From the NCBI GenBank assembly GCA_040506895.1, contig JBEVVY010000001.1, forward strand, positions 3,457,116 to 3,521,115: a DNA stretch of 64,000 nt, given 5' to 3'. Below the pieces are notes generated by a model. That model saw nothing but the letters and a program-made list of their open reading frames with translations, was not told where the DNA came from and did not search any database. The position numbers were made by a program, and so were the translations under genes. This stretch comes from Sedimenticola_A sp040506895. Lineage in GTDB: Bacteria; Pseudomonadota; Gammaproteobacteria; Chromatiales; Chromatiaceae. How positions within the stretch are numbered: the first letter of the stretch is position 1; each line of letters begins with the position of its first letter. Shown piece after piece: positions 34,635-42,432 of this stretch.

Positions 34635-34713
34635 ATTCAAGAGGGTATTTGGGTGGGGATTACTGCTGAGGAGGTGGTGGGGTCGCTAGCCTACTGAATA
34701 ATAAGCGGTTGCG

Positions 34714-35052
34714 TCAGTCGTTGCGCTTCTCCGTCAACGAGCCGGTAAGATCGGCAGCGAACCGTTCCATCTGGTGCATGCGCTCATGCAGGACCGTAAC
34801 GATACCGACCTGGCCTGAGCTGAGCTCTTTCCAGTAGATGTAGTGCTTCTCGTAGACGGTGAAATAGCCGTTAACTTCGAATTCAGCGGGAATGGGGCGC
34901 CAGATAACCTCCCTGGCGGCGATCTGGGCGAAGCGCTCGAACATGCCCTCGATGTAGTCGCGTGCCTGCTCTTCCCCCAAGGTTTCCCGGGTGTAGTTGA
35001 AAATCTCCTGCAGGCGAAACCCCGCCGATTTCAGAACCAGGAAGTCGGCCAT
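34714..35052 (-). CDS. parE: ParE/RelE-type toxin
   Basis: A 112-residue toxin of the ParE/RelE superfamily: SAGFRLQEIFNYTRETLGEEQARDYIEGMFERFAQIA helices, then a beta sheet with YFTVYEKHYIYWKEL and VGIVTVLHERMHQMERF. ParE members poison gyrase; RelE members cut mRNA; the sequence alone does not settle which. The ATG at 35052 overlaps the antitoxin stop by one base (TGATG), so translation is coupled. Confidence 0.85.
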   Translation of the reverse strand: MADFLVLKSAGFRLQEIFNYTRETLGEEQARDYIEGMFERFAQIAAREVIWRPIPAEFEVNGYFTVYEKHYIYWKELSSGQVGIVTVLHERMHQMERFAADLTGSLTEKRND

Positions 35053-35315
35053 CACTCTGTCTGTTCAGGGGACTTGGTTCCGGTAATGTCCAAGGCTGAG
35101 AGTTCGATGTAATCGCTGTCAGGAGCGGAATAGGCCAGCTTCAGTTCGGCTTTCAGCTTTTCAAAAGCGGCCTGTTCTGATCTTGCCATATCGCGGCGAA
35201 TCAGATCGCGTACATACTCGCTGACATTTTCGAATGCGCCCTGCTTGATCTCGTGGCTGACATAATCCTTGAGAGCGCCACTGATACGGACATTGAGGTT
35301 CATGGTGTCTGACAT
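35052..35315 (-). CDS. parD: ParD-type ribbon-helix-helix antitoxin
   Basis: An 87-residue antitoxin. NLNVRISGALKDYVSHEIKQG and NVSEYVRDLIRRDM form the ribbon-helix-helix that binds its own operator; the acidic C-terminus neutralises the toxin. It is first in the pair, as usual, and is autoregulated by family precedent. Confidence 0.85.
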   Translation of the reverse strand: MSDTMNLNVRISGALKDYVSHEIKQGAFENVSEYVRDLIRRDMARSEQAAFEKLKAELKLAYSAPDSDYIELSALDITGTKSPEQTE

Positions 35316-35452
35316 GGGACGATACCAATAAAGTAATCTGTAAAGAATATAAGCAATATTGTCGCTAATAACAATGATTTAGTATTTTATATCCTATATC
35401 GATGCTTGTCTGCGCCTGGATGTTGGGTACAGGAGAGACAGACCGGTGGGGC

Positions 35453-36499
35453 TTAGTTGCCGGTGTGCCAGCGGAAGTAGAGCCCCCCGTAGTGGTGGTC
35501 TCGCTCATTGGGGCCCTCGAAATCGCTGCTGCGCACATGTTGCGCAAAGGTGAAGGTGCAGTTCCTGCTCACGTCGACGGTGACGCCGACTCCCAGTTCG
35601 TGCACCAGGCGGTTCAGCCGGCCGCCGTCGAAGGTGACCGCACTGTCCCTGAACTGCCCCTCCAGGAGGGCGTTGTAGGCGAACAGGTTGGCCCGGTACC
35701 TGAGCCAGAGATAGGCGTCACGTTTGGATTTGGAAGAGGGGGCGGCTGTTCTGCGTGCCTTGTCGAACGGGGCGAGGGGGCCCGGGTTGTGGGTGTGAAA
35801 AGCGCTCTTGATGCGCCCCAGCCGGAAGTCGATACCCGCTGAGCCGTTGACGTAGTAGCCGAGGTTGCCGCCGACGCTGTAGCTGAGGTCCCAGTCGGCC
35901 AGGGGGCCGGGTTCCTGGAACAGTTCCCGGCGGTACTCCGCAGAGTAGAGGAACGTGGGCTCACCGCCGTCGGAGATCTGGTTGTGCCAGCCGCGGGGAC
36001 GGTCGCCACCGAAGACGTTGTGCAGCCCGGTCTGCATTGCCCGGCCCAGGTCCAGGCCCAGGATGCCGAGGGTGAAGCCGGTGCGCAGGGAGGCCGTCTC
36101 GTCGCTGTTGAGGGCCACCCTGTCGCTGGTAAAGGCGAGCAGCGCTGCGTAGGGGCGGTCATCGGGTATCGGGTCCGGGGTGGTCAGGTCATCCGGGGTG
36201 AAAGCCGTCAGTGCCAGCGTGAAACCGTGTGAGGGCTGGGTGCCGAAGGCCTGGTCGAGCCCCCACAGGCCGTTGATCTTTTTGCGGGCCGTGTTGGTGA
36301 TAAAGTGACCGGATGTGACCCGCCTGCCGAACCAGGCGAGGCCCAGGCCCTGGGTATAGTTGCGGTCCTGGTTGTCGGCGGAGAAGAGATCCTGGTCCCA
36401 GTAGAATGCGCCGCCTTCGTTTTCGTTTTCTCCAAGCGCCGCGAATGGTGCGCCGGCGAGCATTGCCAGTATGGCGATAGCCGCCCTGTTCAGATTCAT
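35453..36499 (-). CDS. LpxR-like outer-membrane lipid A deacylase (DUF2219)
   Basis: A 348-residue protein with signal peptide (AAIAILAMLAGAPFAALG). The mature start DQDLFSADNQDRNYTQGLGLAWFG and the DDRPYAALLAF segment match the LpxR/DUF2219 family, which forms a 12-strand barrel and removes the 3'-acyl chains of lipid A with Asp/His residues. The C-terminal strands end LYFRWHTGN, with an aromatic residue close to the end, as outer-membrane proteins do. Predicted to remodel lipopolysaccharide. Divergent from the agmatine deiminase gene. Confidence 0.8.
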   Translation of the reverse strand: MNLNRAAIAILAMLAGAPFAALGENENEGGAFYWDQDLFSADNQDRNYTQGLGLAWFGRRVTSGHFITNTARKKINGLWGLDQAFGTQPSHGFTLALTAFTPDDLTTPDPIPDDRPYAALLAFTSDRVALNSDETASLRTGFTLGILGLDLGRAMQTGLHNVFGGDRPRGWHNQISDGGEPTFLYSAEYRRELFQEPGPLADWDLSYSVGGNLGYYVNGSAGIDFRLGRIKSAFHTHNPGPLAPFDKARRTAAPSSKSKRDAYLWLRYRANLFAYNALLEGQFRDSAVTFDGGRLNRLVHELGVGVTVDVSRNCTFTFAQHVRSSDFEGPNERDHHYGGLYFRWHTGN

Positions 36500-36611
36500 T
36501 GCTCTCTTTCCGTTTTCTTGTTTTTGTCTGCTTGGCGAATTCTAAAGCATGGGCGGTGGCGGCTCTACGGGATAGCTCCAGTTCGGATAAAATGTAGCGG
36601 TTGAACGCAGC

Positions 36612-37667
36612 GTGAGAGAAGAGGCAGTGCCTGATAAGCGACGATTTCCGGCAGAGTGGGAAGCGCAGGACGGGGTGATGCTCACCTGGCCCCACGGCCT
36701 GGGGGACTGGGCGCCCTACCTGGCGGAGGTGGAGCCGGTGTTCGTGGAGATCGCCCGCGAGATCGCCAGGCGCGAGGGGCTGCTTGTCGTCTGCAGCGAC
36801 CAGGTCCACAGGGCGCATATCCAGGCGTTGCTCCAGGCCGAATGTATCGCCATGGAGCGGGTGCAGTTTGCACTTGCCCCCTCCAACGACACCTGGGCCA
36901 GGGACCATGGTCCCATCACGGTGATACGGGATGGTGTGCCGTGGCTCTGCGACTTTATATTCGACGGTTGGGGCGGAAAATATCCCGCCGAACTGGATAA
37001 CCGGATCACCCCCAGCCTTCAGCGCCAGGGCCTGTTCGCTGAAGCCGGCATGGATTCAATCGACCTGGTCCTGGAAGGGGGCGGCATCGAGACCGATGGC
37101 GCGGGCACCCTGCTGGTGACCAGCCGCTGCCTGCTCAGCGAGGCCCGCAACCCCGGCATCACCCGGGAGGCGATGGAGACCGCCCTGGGACGCTGGCTCG
37201 GCATCGGGCGTTTTCTCTGGCTCGAGCATGGCGGCCTGGCCGGTGACGATACCGACGGCCATATCGATACCCTGGCCCGCTTCTGCGATCCCGGCACCAT
37301 CGCCTACCAGGCCTGCAGCGATGTGAACGATTCCAATCATGCAGCACTCCAACGTATGGAGGCCGAGCTGCAGGAGCTGAAAACCGCACATGGCGAACCC
37401 TACCGCCTGGTGGCGTTGCCGTCGCCCGCCCCGCATCTGAACGCCGGGGGCGATCAGCTGCCTGCCAGTTATGCTAACTTTCTGATCATCAACGGTGCGG
37501 TGCTGGTGCCCACCTATGGTGATCCTGCCGATGCGGTGGTGCTGGAAAAACTGGCCGGCTGTTTCCCCGGCAGGGAGATGGTCGGTATCGACTGCCGCCC
37601 GCTGGTGTTGCAGTACGGCAGCCTGCACTGTGTCACCATGCAACTGCCCAGTGGGGCGCTGGCCTGA
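36612..37667 (+). CDS. aguA: agmatine deiminase
   Basis: Converts agmatine to N-carbamoylputrescine and ammonia, a step of arginine-derived putrescine synthesis. The 351 residues contain PAEWEAQDGVMLTWPH, NDTWARDHGP, LEGGGIETDGAGTLL, DDTDGHIDTLARF and the C-terminal Cys in LHCVTMQLP, which complete the pentein active site. The start is a GTG at 36612; a second GTG five codons later is possible. N-carbamoylputrescine amidase is not adjacent. Confidence 0.88.
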   Translation: MREEAVPDKRRFPAEWEAQDGVMLTWPHGLGDWAPYLAEVEPVFVEIAREIARREGLLVVCSDQVHRAHIQALLQAECIAMERVQFALAPSNDTWARDHGPITVIRDGVPWLCDFIFDGWGGKYPAELDNRITPSLQRQGLFAEAGMDSIDLVLEGGGIETDGAGTLLVTSRCLLSEARNPGITREAMETALGRWLGIGRFLWLEHGGLAGDDTDGHIDTLARFCDPGTIAYQACSDVNDSNHAALQRMEAELQELKTAHGEPYRLVALPSPAPHLNAGGDQLPASYANFLIINGAVLVPTYGDPADAVVLEKLAGCFPGREMVGIDCRPLVLQYGSLHCVTMQLPSGALA

Positions 37668-37684
37668 CAACCGAAGGAGTGACG

Positions 37685-38821
37685 ATGCCAATCCGATTCA
37701 TTACGCAGCAACCTGTTTTGTGGGCCAGCCTGCTGGTGGCCGCTGTTCTCGCCATGCTGTATGCCACACCCCACAGTGCGCAGGCCGCGGAGTTCAGGGT
37801 GGTGCCCCTGGTAAAGGGGCTGGAGCACCCCTGGGGTATGGCCTTTCTGCCCGATGGCCGGATACTGGTGACCGAGCGCCCTGGGCAGCTGCGGCTGATC
37901 GATAACAACCGGCTGCTGCCTGAGCCCGTCGGGGGGCTGCCGGAGATAGCGGCCCGTGGCCAGGGCGGCCTGCTGGACGTGGCGCTGCATCCCGATTACG
38001 AAGACAACGGCTGGATCTATCTCGCCTATTCGGCCCCGGGAGACGGGGGCATAGGAACCGAGGTGGGCCGTGGACGGCTGCAGGGTAACCGCCTGGTGGA
38101 GTGGCAGCGGCTGTTCCGGTTACTGCCCAAAAGCGGTACCGGCTATCACTTCGGCTCGCGGCTGGTGTTCGACAGGGAGGGCTATCTCTACATCACCCTG
38201 GGTGACCGGGGGGAACGGAAGCGGGCCCAGCAGCTCGACGATCATGCCGGCTCGGTGATCCGTCTCCACGACGACGGCCGGGTGCCCGTGGACAATCCCT
38301 TTGTAAACAAGGCTGGTGCGCGGCCTGAAATCTACAGCTATGGCCACCGCAATGCCCAGGGCGCGATACTGCACCCCCAGAGCGGCAGATTGTGGATACA
38401 CGAACACGGTCCCCAGGGTGGAGACGAGATCAACGTGATCGCCCCCGCAACCAACTACGGCTGGCCGGTGATCAGTTACGGTGCAGAGTACGGTATCGGG
38501 ATACCCGTGGGGGAGGGCACCCACAAGCCCGGCATGGCCCAGCCCATCTACTACTGGGATCCCTCCATCGCACCCTCCGGCATGATGTTCTATACCGGAG
38601 ACCGGTTCCCACAGTGGAAAGACAACCTGTTTATCGGCTCGCTGAAGTTCCAGCTTCTGGTGCGCCTCGAGGTGGAGGGCGAAAAGGTGTTGCAGGAGGA
38701 GCGTCTGCTCAAGGGAGAGCTGGGACGTATACGCGACGTACGCAACGGCCCTGATGGTTACATCTACCTGTTGACCGACTCCCCCAATGGGCAGTTGGTC
38801 AGGCTGGAGCCGGCTGATTAA
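37685..38821 (+). CDS. PQQ-type aldose sugar dehydrogenase (YliI-like), periplasmic
   Basis: A soluble six-bladed beta-propeller quinoprotein that oxidises sugars in the periplasm. Signal peptide (LLVAAVLAMLYATPHSAQA), then VVPLVKGLEHPWGMAFLPDGRILVTER, GQGGLLDVALHPDYEDNGWIY, GYHFGSRLVF, EIYSYGHRNAQG, HGPQGGDEINVI and NYGWPVISYG, all characteristic of the family. The ATG at 37685 lies 6 bp after AAGGAG; a GTG two codons earlier sits in the ribosome site. No PQQ biosynthesis gene is in the window. 17 bp after agmatine deiminase. Confidence 0.9.
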   Translation: MPIRFITQQPVLWASLLVAAVLAMLYATPHSAQAAEFRVVPLVKGLEHPWGMAFLPDGRILVTERPGQLRLIDNNRLLPEPVGGLPEIAARGQGGLLDVALHPDYEDNGWIYLAYSAPGDGGIGTEVGRGRLQGNRLVEWQRLFRLLPKSGTGYHFGSRLVFDREGYLYITLGDRGERKRAQQLDDHAGSVIRLHDDGRVPVDNPFVNKAGARPEIYSYGHRNAQGAILHPQSGRLWIHEHGPQGGDEINVIAPATNYGWPVISYGAEYGIGIPVGEGTHKPGMAQPIYYWDPSIAPSGMMFYTGDRFPQWKDNLFIGSLKFQLLVRLEVEGEKVLQEERLLKGELGRIRDVRNGPDGYIYLLTDSPNGQLVRLEPAD

Positions 38822-38875
38822 GCCGTGTGTTTACTGTCAGGGTAGACGGGAGTAGCGATATTGAATGCAGGGTCA

Positions 38876-39466
38876 ATGATAAAAATGTTGCTGGTCGTTT
38901 TAGCCTTGGCTGCATCGGTTGCGGTCAGCGCCAGCACCTTCGAGCAGATGTTGGTGGATGCCGCCATCGAGCGGACCCGGCACAGTGTCCGGTATGACGG
39001 ATCGTATATGCGCATCGGATACCCCGGTGGCGATGTGCCGAACGACATGGGGGTCTGCACCGATGTCGTCATACGCGCCTACCGCGCCACAGGTATCGAT
39101 CTGCAACAACGGGTCCACGAGGATATGGCGGCAAACTTCGGTGTCTATCCGTCGAGGCGGATATGGGGTTTGAACGGTACCGACAGCAACATCGACCACA
39201 GGCGGGTGCCCAACCTCCAGGCGTTCTTCACCAGAAAAGGGCAGGAATTGCCCGTCACCCATGATTCAACGGACTACGTGGCCGGTGATATTGTGACCTG
39301 GATGCTGCCGGGCAACCTGCCCCATATCGGTATAGTCACCGACAGGGCGGATTCGGAGACAGGCGAGCCGCTGGTGGTCCACAATATCGGTTCGGGCCCG
39401 AAGCTGGAGGACATGCTCTTCGACTACCCGATCACCGGGCACTATCGTTACCACCCGGCCCAATGA
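38876..39466 (+). CDS. DUF1287 periplasmic protein
   Basis: A 196-residue protein with signal peptide (LLVVLALAASVAVSAS). The sequence DGSYMRIGYPGGDVPNDMGVCTDVVIRAYR contains the Cys and aspartates of DUF1287, a NlpC/P60-like fold; IDHRRVPNL, GDIVTWMLPGNLPHIGIV and HNIGSGPKLEDMLF complete it. Probably a cell-envelope hydrolase, role unknown. The ATG at 38876 gives the cleanest signal peptide. Confidence 0.85.
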   Translation: MIKMLLVVLALAASVAVSASTFEQMLVDAAIERTRHSVRYDGSYMRIGYPGGDVPNDMGVCTDVVIRAYRATGIDLQQRVHEDMAANFGVYPSRRIWGLNGTDSNIDHRRVPNLQAFFTRKGQELPVTHDSTDYVAGDIVTWMLPGNLPHIGIVTDRADSETGEPLVVHNIGSGPKLEDMLFDYPITGHYRYHPAQ

Positions 39467-39472
39467 GTCCGT

Positions 39473-40249
39473 ATGTGGGTACGTGACACGGTGAAAATAT
39501 TCGACGCCCACCTGCATATTATCGACAGCCGCTTTCCACTGGTGCCCAACCAGGGCTATCTGCCGGAGCCATTTACCTGTGACGACTACCTGGTGCGGAC
39601 CGGGCGCTATGAACTCGTGGGTGGAGCGGTGGTCTCGGGTTCTTTTCAGGCCTTCGATCAAACCTATCTTATAGATGCCCTGGAGAGGCTCGGTCCATCG
39701 TTTGTCGGTGTCACACAGTTGCCTGAATCGGTGACCGATCAACAGCTCCTTGAACTGGATGCCGTCGGTGTCCGGGCGCTGCGTTTCAACCTCAAACGTG
39801 GTGGATCAGAAAATGTCCGTCTCCTGGAACAGATGGCAAAGCGAGTGCACGAGGTGGTGGGGTGGCATGTGGAGCTATATGTCGACTCCAGGGAGTTGCA
39901 GGCGTATCGCAAGCTGCTGACCTCGCTGCCCCGTGTCAGTATCGATCACCTGGGGTTGTCGAAAGATGGGTTGGCAATATTGCTCAGACTCGTGGAGCAG
40001 GGTGTGCATGTGAAGGCGACGGGTTTCGGTCGGGTCGATTTCGATGTGAAGGCAGCGCTGCGTGATCTGCATGGAGCCAATCCCAATGCGCTGATGTTCG
40101 GAACCGACCTGCCATCCACCCGTGCGCCACGGCCCTACAGGGATGATGACCTGTCACTGGTTGTCGATGCCCTGGGAGAAGATCAGGCGGATCGCGTGCT
40201 GTACGGGAATGCACTGGCGTTTTACCGCCCAGATGGCGAAGATCGATAA
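39473..40249 (+). CDS. amidohydrolase-family (TIM-barrel) enzyme
   Basis: A 258-residue metal-dependent hydrolase of the Amidohydro_2 group. FDAHLHIIDSRFPLVPN carries the HxH metal site, VGVRALRFNL and HVELYV follow the barrel, ISIDHLGL gives the next His and LMFGTDLPSTRAPRPY the catalytic Asp. Relatives act on dicarboxylate lactones and similar substrates; the substrate here is unknown. It starts 6 bp after the DUF1287 gene and is probably co-transcribed with it. Confidence 0.85.
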   Translation: MWVRDTVKIFDAHLHIIDSRFPLVPNQGYLPEPFTCDDYLVRTGRYELVGGAVVSGSFQAFDQTYLIDALERLGPSFVGVTQLPESVTDQQLLELDAVGVRALRFNLKRGGSENVRLLEQMAKRVHEVVGWHVELYVDSRELQAYRKLLTSLPRVSIDHLGLSKDGLAILLRLVEQGVHVKATGFGRVDFDVKAALRDLHGANPNALMFGTDLPSTRAPRPYRDDDLSLVVDALGEDQADRVLYGNALAFYRPDGEDR

Positions 40250-40262
40250 ACAGCTAAAAATG

Positions 40263-40336
40263 CGTCATTCTGGCGCATGCCAGAATCCATTGTCAGCGTT
40301 GGAGGTTTCTGGATTCCTGCATTCGCAGGAATGACG
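40263..40336. repeat. REP-like palindromic repeat
   Basis: Ends CGTCATTC ... GAATGACG and contains an inner hairpin TTCTGGCGCATGCCAGAA. The form is the common proteobacterial CGTCATTCC-type dispersed repeat. It lies between two convergent genes. Confidence 0.75.
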
Positions 40337-40359
40337 TTGAGGCGAATGTCGACCTGCTG

Positions 40360-40977
40360 CTAAATAAAACTGTCGATGGAGCCGCGCTTCTCTTCCTCTC
40401 CCAGTGCACCGCTTTCGGCAAGTCGCTGCTGCAGGTTGTTGTTGGTTGCATCACCGCTGCTGGCCTCGGCCGCTTCCGCCTGCTCTTCCCGCACTTCCGC
40501 ACGGATCTCGGCCCGTGCTGTCGCCGCCATCAGCGTTGCGGCGGCTGCAACCTGGAGATCCTGGCTCGACGGGTTGGCCGGGGCCAGTGCGGCCCGCTTG
40601 ATGGTCTCGGCTTTCAGTACGGTCGCCTGGGGGTTGCCCTGGACGCCGCTGCCGTCGATTGCCACCTCGCCTCCAACGGCATAGAGCCTGCCATCGGGGC
40701 CACGTGCGTACTGGTAGCTGGCGCCGCCCCGTACCACGCTGCCACCGGCCGCCAAATGGGCCTGTTCATGGGCCCGTACTTCACGGTCACGGCGTTGCAG
40801 TTTGCGTACCTCGCCCTGTTCCCGGGCCGAGAGCTGTTCGGCCCCAAGACCCTTTTCAGGCTTCTCCCGGGGCGAGGCGGTGGCGGTCGGTTCCTCGTTT
40901 TTCTCTCCACCCACCCGGCCGCCTCCCTGGCGCAGGGTGCCCTGGAAGGGGTGCAGGTTGGCGGAGAGAATTTCCAT
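40360..40977 (-). CDS. SprA-related putative metalloprotease
   Basis: A 205-residue protein of the SprA-related (CJM1_0395-like) family. The family hallmark is visible: QLQRRDREVRAHEQAHLAAGG, containing an HExxH-like HEQAH zinc motif, and GASYQYARGPDGRLYAVGGEVAID. It ends with an Ala/Glu-rich helix. No signal peptide. The substrate is unknown. Confidence 0.85.
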   Translation of the reverse strand: MEILSANLHPFQGTLRQGGGRVGGEKNEEPTATASPREKPEKGLGAEQLSAREQGEVRKLQRRDREVRAHEQAHLAAGGSVVRGGASYQYARGPDGRLYAVGGEVAIDGSGVQGNPQATVLKAETIKRAALAPANPSSQDLQVAAAATLMAATARAEIRAEVREEQAEAAEASSGDATNNNLQQRLAESGALGEEEKRGSIDSFI

Positions 40978-41064
40978 GGAAGATAGTGGTTTGCAGTGGC
41001 AGTTAACCTGGAATATAGCAGATGACCGTCGAGCCTGGCCGTTCAGGGACTGCGCTTGCTGTGG

Positions 41065-41562
41065 TCATTTCTCCGAGTGCTTCGCTACGAACGACTCGAT
41101 GCTCTGTACCGGAACCGCGCCTGCCTGGCGGGCCATCAGCTCACCTGTGGGTGAGTAGAGCAGGAACGAGGGGGTGCCGAGCCAACGGGAGCCTGTCTGG
41201 CTGCTATAGAGCCCAGCGACCTGTGCGGGTTCGCCCAGCAGGTTGGTGAACTTGACGTCGTGACGTTTCAGGAATGAGGCAGCATCTGCTTCACCGCCTT
41301 TGCCGTCCAGGGAGATGCCGAGTACCTGCAGGTCCTTGGTGTGGCGCTTGAGATGCAGTGCGTTGTAGTGGGGGATCTCCTCGTCGCAGACATGGCAGGC
41401 AGATGCCCACAGCATCACCACCAGCCATTTTCCCTTGCCGGTATACCCCTCCAGGGGAGTATCGCCGCTTTGCAGGTTTCCGAGTGTTCCGGCGTGGGCA
41501 GTGTTAACGGTGATGAGCATCGCCATGAAAAAGGCGGTGATTATAGGGATACGCTTGAGCAT
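41065..41562 (-). CDS. periplasmic thioredoxin-like protein (TlpA type)
   Basis: A 165-residue protein with signal peptide (IPIITAFFMAMLITVNTAHA) and a thioredoxin fold. The redox site is ASACHVCDEEIPH, a CHVC motif in place of CxxC variants like CPPC. LQVLGISLDGKGG and GTPSFLLYSPTG (cis-Pro) are family features. The start at 41562 has GGAG at 9 bp and gives the signal peptide; the longer open frame upstream is not family-like. It probably reduces or oxidises periplasmic cysteines. Confidence 0.88.
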   Translation of the reverse strand: MLKRIPIITAFFMAMLITVNTAHAGTLGNLQSGDTPLEGYTGKGKWLVVMLWASACHVCDEEIPHYNALHLKRHTKDLQVLGISLDGKGGEADAASFLKRHDVKFTNLLGEPAQVAGLYSSQTGSRWLGTPSFLLYSPTGELMARQAGAVPVQSIESFVAKHSEK

Positions 41563-41666
41563 CTGTCGGTCTCCGGTGATTGGAATTACATAGAGTCTTT
41601 TCCCGGTTGTACGGGAAAAGGCGTTATTCAAGATGAGACCGGTGTGGTGGGGGTTTTGTTTCAGGA

Positions 41667-41703
41667 GGGGCGCCGTCTCTTCCCCTGGATATAACGGCGC
41701 CCC
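41667..41703. other. 10-bp stem hairpin between two minus-strand genes
   Basis: GGGGCGCCGT ... ACGGCGCCCC with a 17-nt loop, between the 81-residue gene and the TlpA-like gene. There is no T-run, so it is a possible attenuator or processing site. Confidence 0.5.
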
Positions 41704-41731
41704 ACTGTTTCCTCCCCGTTTTTCTATCTTT

Positions 41732-41977
41732 TCAGCATGATCCCAGCCGGCGATAGAGCTTTTTGAACAGGCTCTGATCGACAGGGTAGGGCGATCCATC
41801 CAGGTCGATCGCCAGGTAGCCGTTTTCACATGCCAGGTCGTTGTTATCGGTTTTCACCGTAAACGGGCCGTTGATCCGGGCGGCCCGCACGGGTTGCTCG
41901 TTGTCACCCGGGTCTTCGGGAATGTAGAAGCTGAGGTATCCGTGTTGTGGCAGGTTGTCAATATCGAAGAATTTCAT
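41732..41977 (-). CDS. small unknown protein
   Basis: An 81-residue protein, MKFFDIDNLPQHGYLSFYIPED at the start and NGYLAIDLDGSPYPVDQSLF near the end. It looks like a compact beta-rich domain; family not recognised. A GGAGA ribosome site precedes the ATG on the minus strand. Located just downstream of the GAK-like cluster and on the same strand, after a gap of 170 bp. Confidence 0.6.
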   Translation of the reverse strand: MKFFDIDNLPQHGYLSFYIPEDPGDNEQPVRAARINGPFTVKTDNNDLACENGYLAIDLDGSPYPVDQSLFKKLYRRLGSC

Positions 41978-42150
41978 CCTGAAATCTCCCTTTCGAAATT
42001 GTACTACAAGGAACTCCTGTCCCCGCTCGAGGGAGAGTATAGGATGATATCGGTTGTTCGTGTTGTGGAAAGGGCCGGTTTGGGAAAAGTCTGACAGCGC
42101 TTTGCGAAAGCGGGTAAGGGAGAGGAGGCGCCTTCCTCTTCATGCGGAAG

Positions 42151-42432
42151 TTACTTCTCGCCAGCAGGCGTCACCGCCAGGGGTTTCTTCTGCTTTACCT
42201 TCTCCTCGGCCTGCCAGGTGATGCGGAGATTGATGCGGTTGCGGTATTCGTCCTGGCTTGCGGTCACCTTCAGGTTCAGCAATCCCTCGGGTTCCATGAC
42301 GATTTCGCCATCCTCGTCGCTGAATGACAGCTTGCCCTTGGCGATGCCCTTGGTGATGGACTTCAGGATCTCCTGGATGGTCTTGCTGTCCTGCAGGGAC
42401 TCGTGTCGGAAACTGTTCTTACTTTGTCGCAT
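42151..42432 (-). CDS. amphi-Trp domain protein (GAK system)
   Basis: A 93-residue protein: FRHESLQDSKTIQEILKSITKGI, then GKLSFSDEDGEIVMEPEGLLNLKVTASQ and NRINLRITWQ. This matches the amphi-Trp domain family, named for its amphipathic strand ending in Trp; NCBI family descriptions place it with the GAK system. Molecular role unknown. It overlaps the metallophosphatase gene by 14 bp and is the last gene of the run. Confidence 0.8.
   Translation of the reverse strand: MRQSKNSFRHESLQDSKTIQEILKSITKGIAKGKLSFSDEDGEIVMEPEGLLNLKVTASQDEYRNRINLRITWQAEEKVKQKKPLAVTPAGEK

Noticed and set aside
35453..36499. Phospholipase A as the identity of the outer-membrane protein
   Set aside because: The NxxDRxYTxG and DDRPYAA pattern fits LpxR/DUF2219 better than OMPLA.
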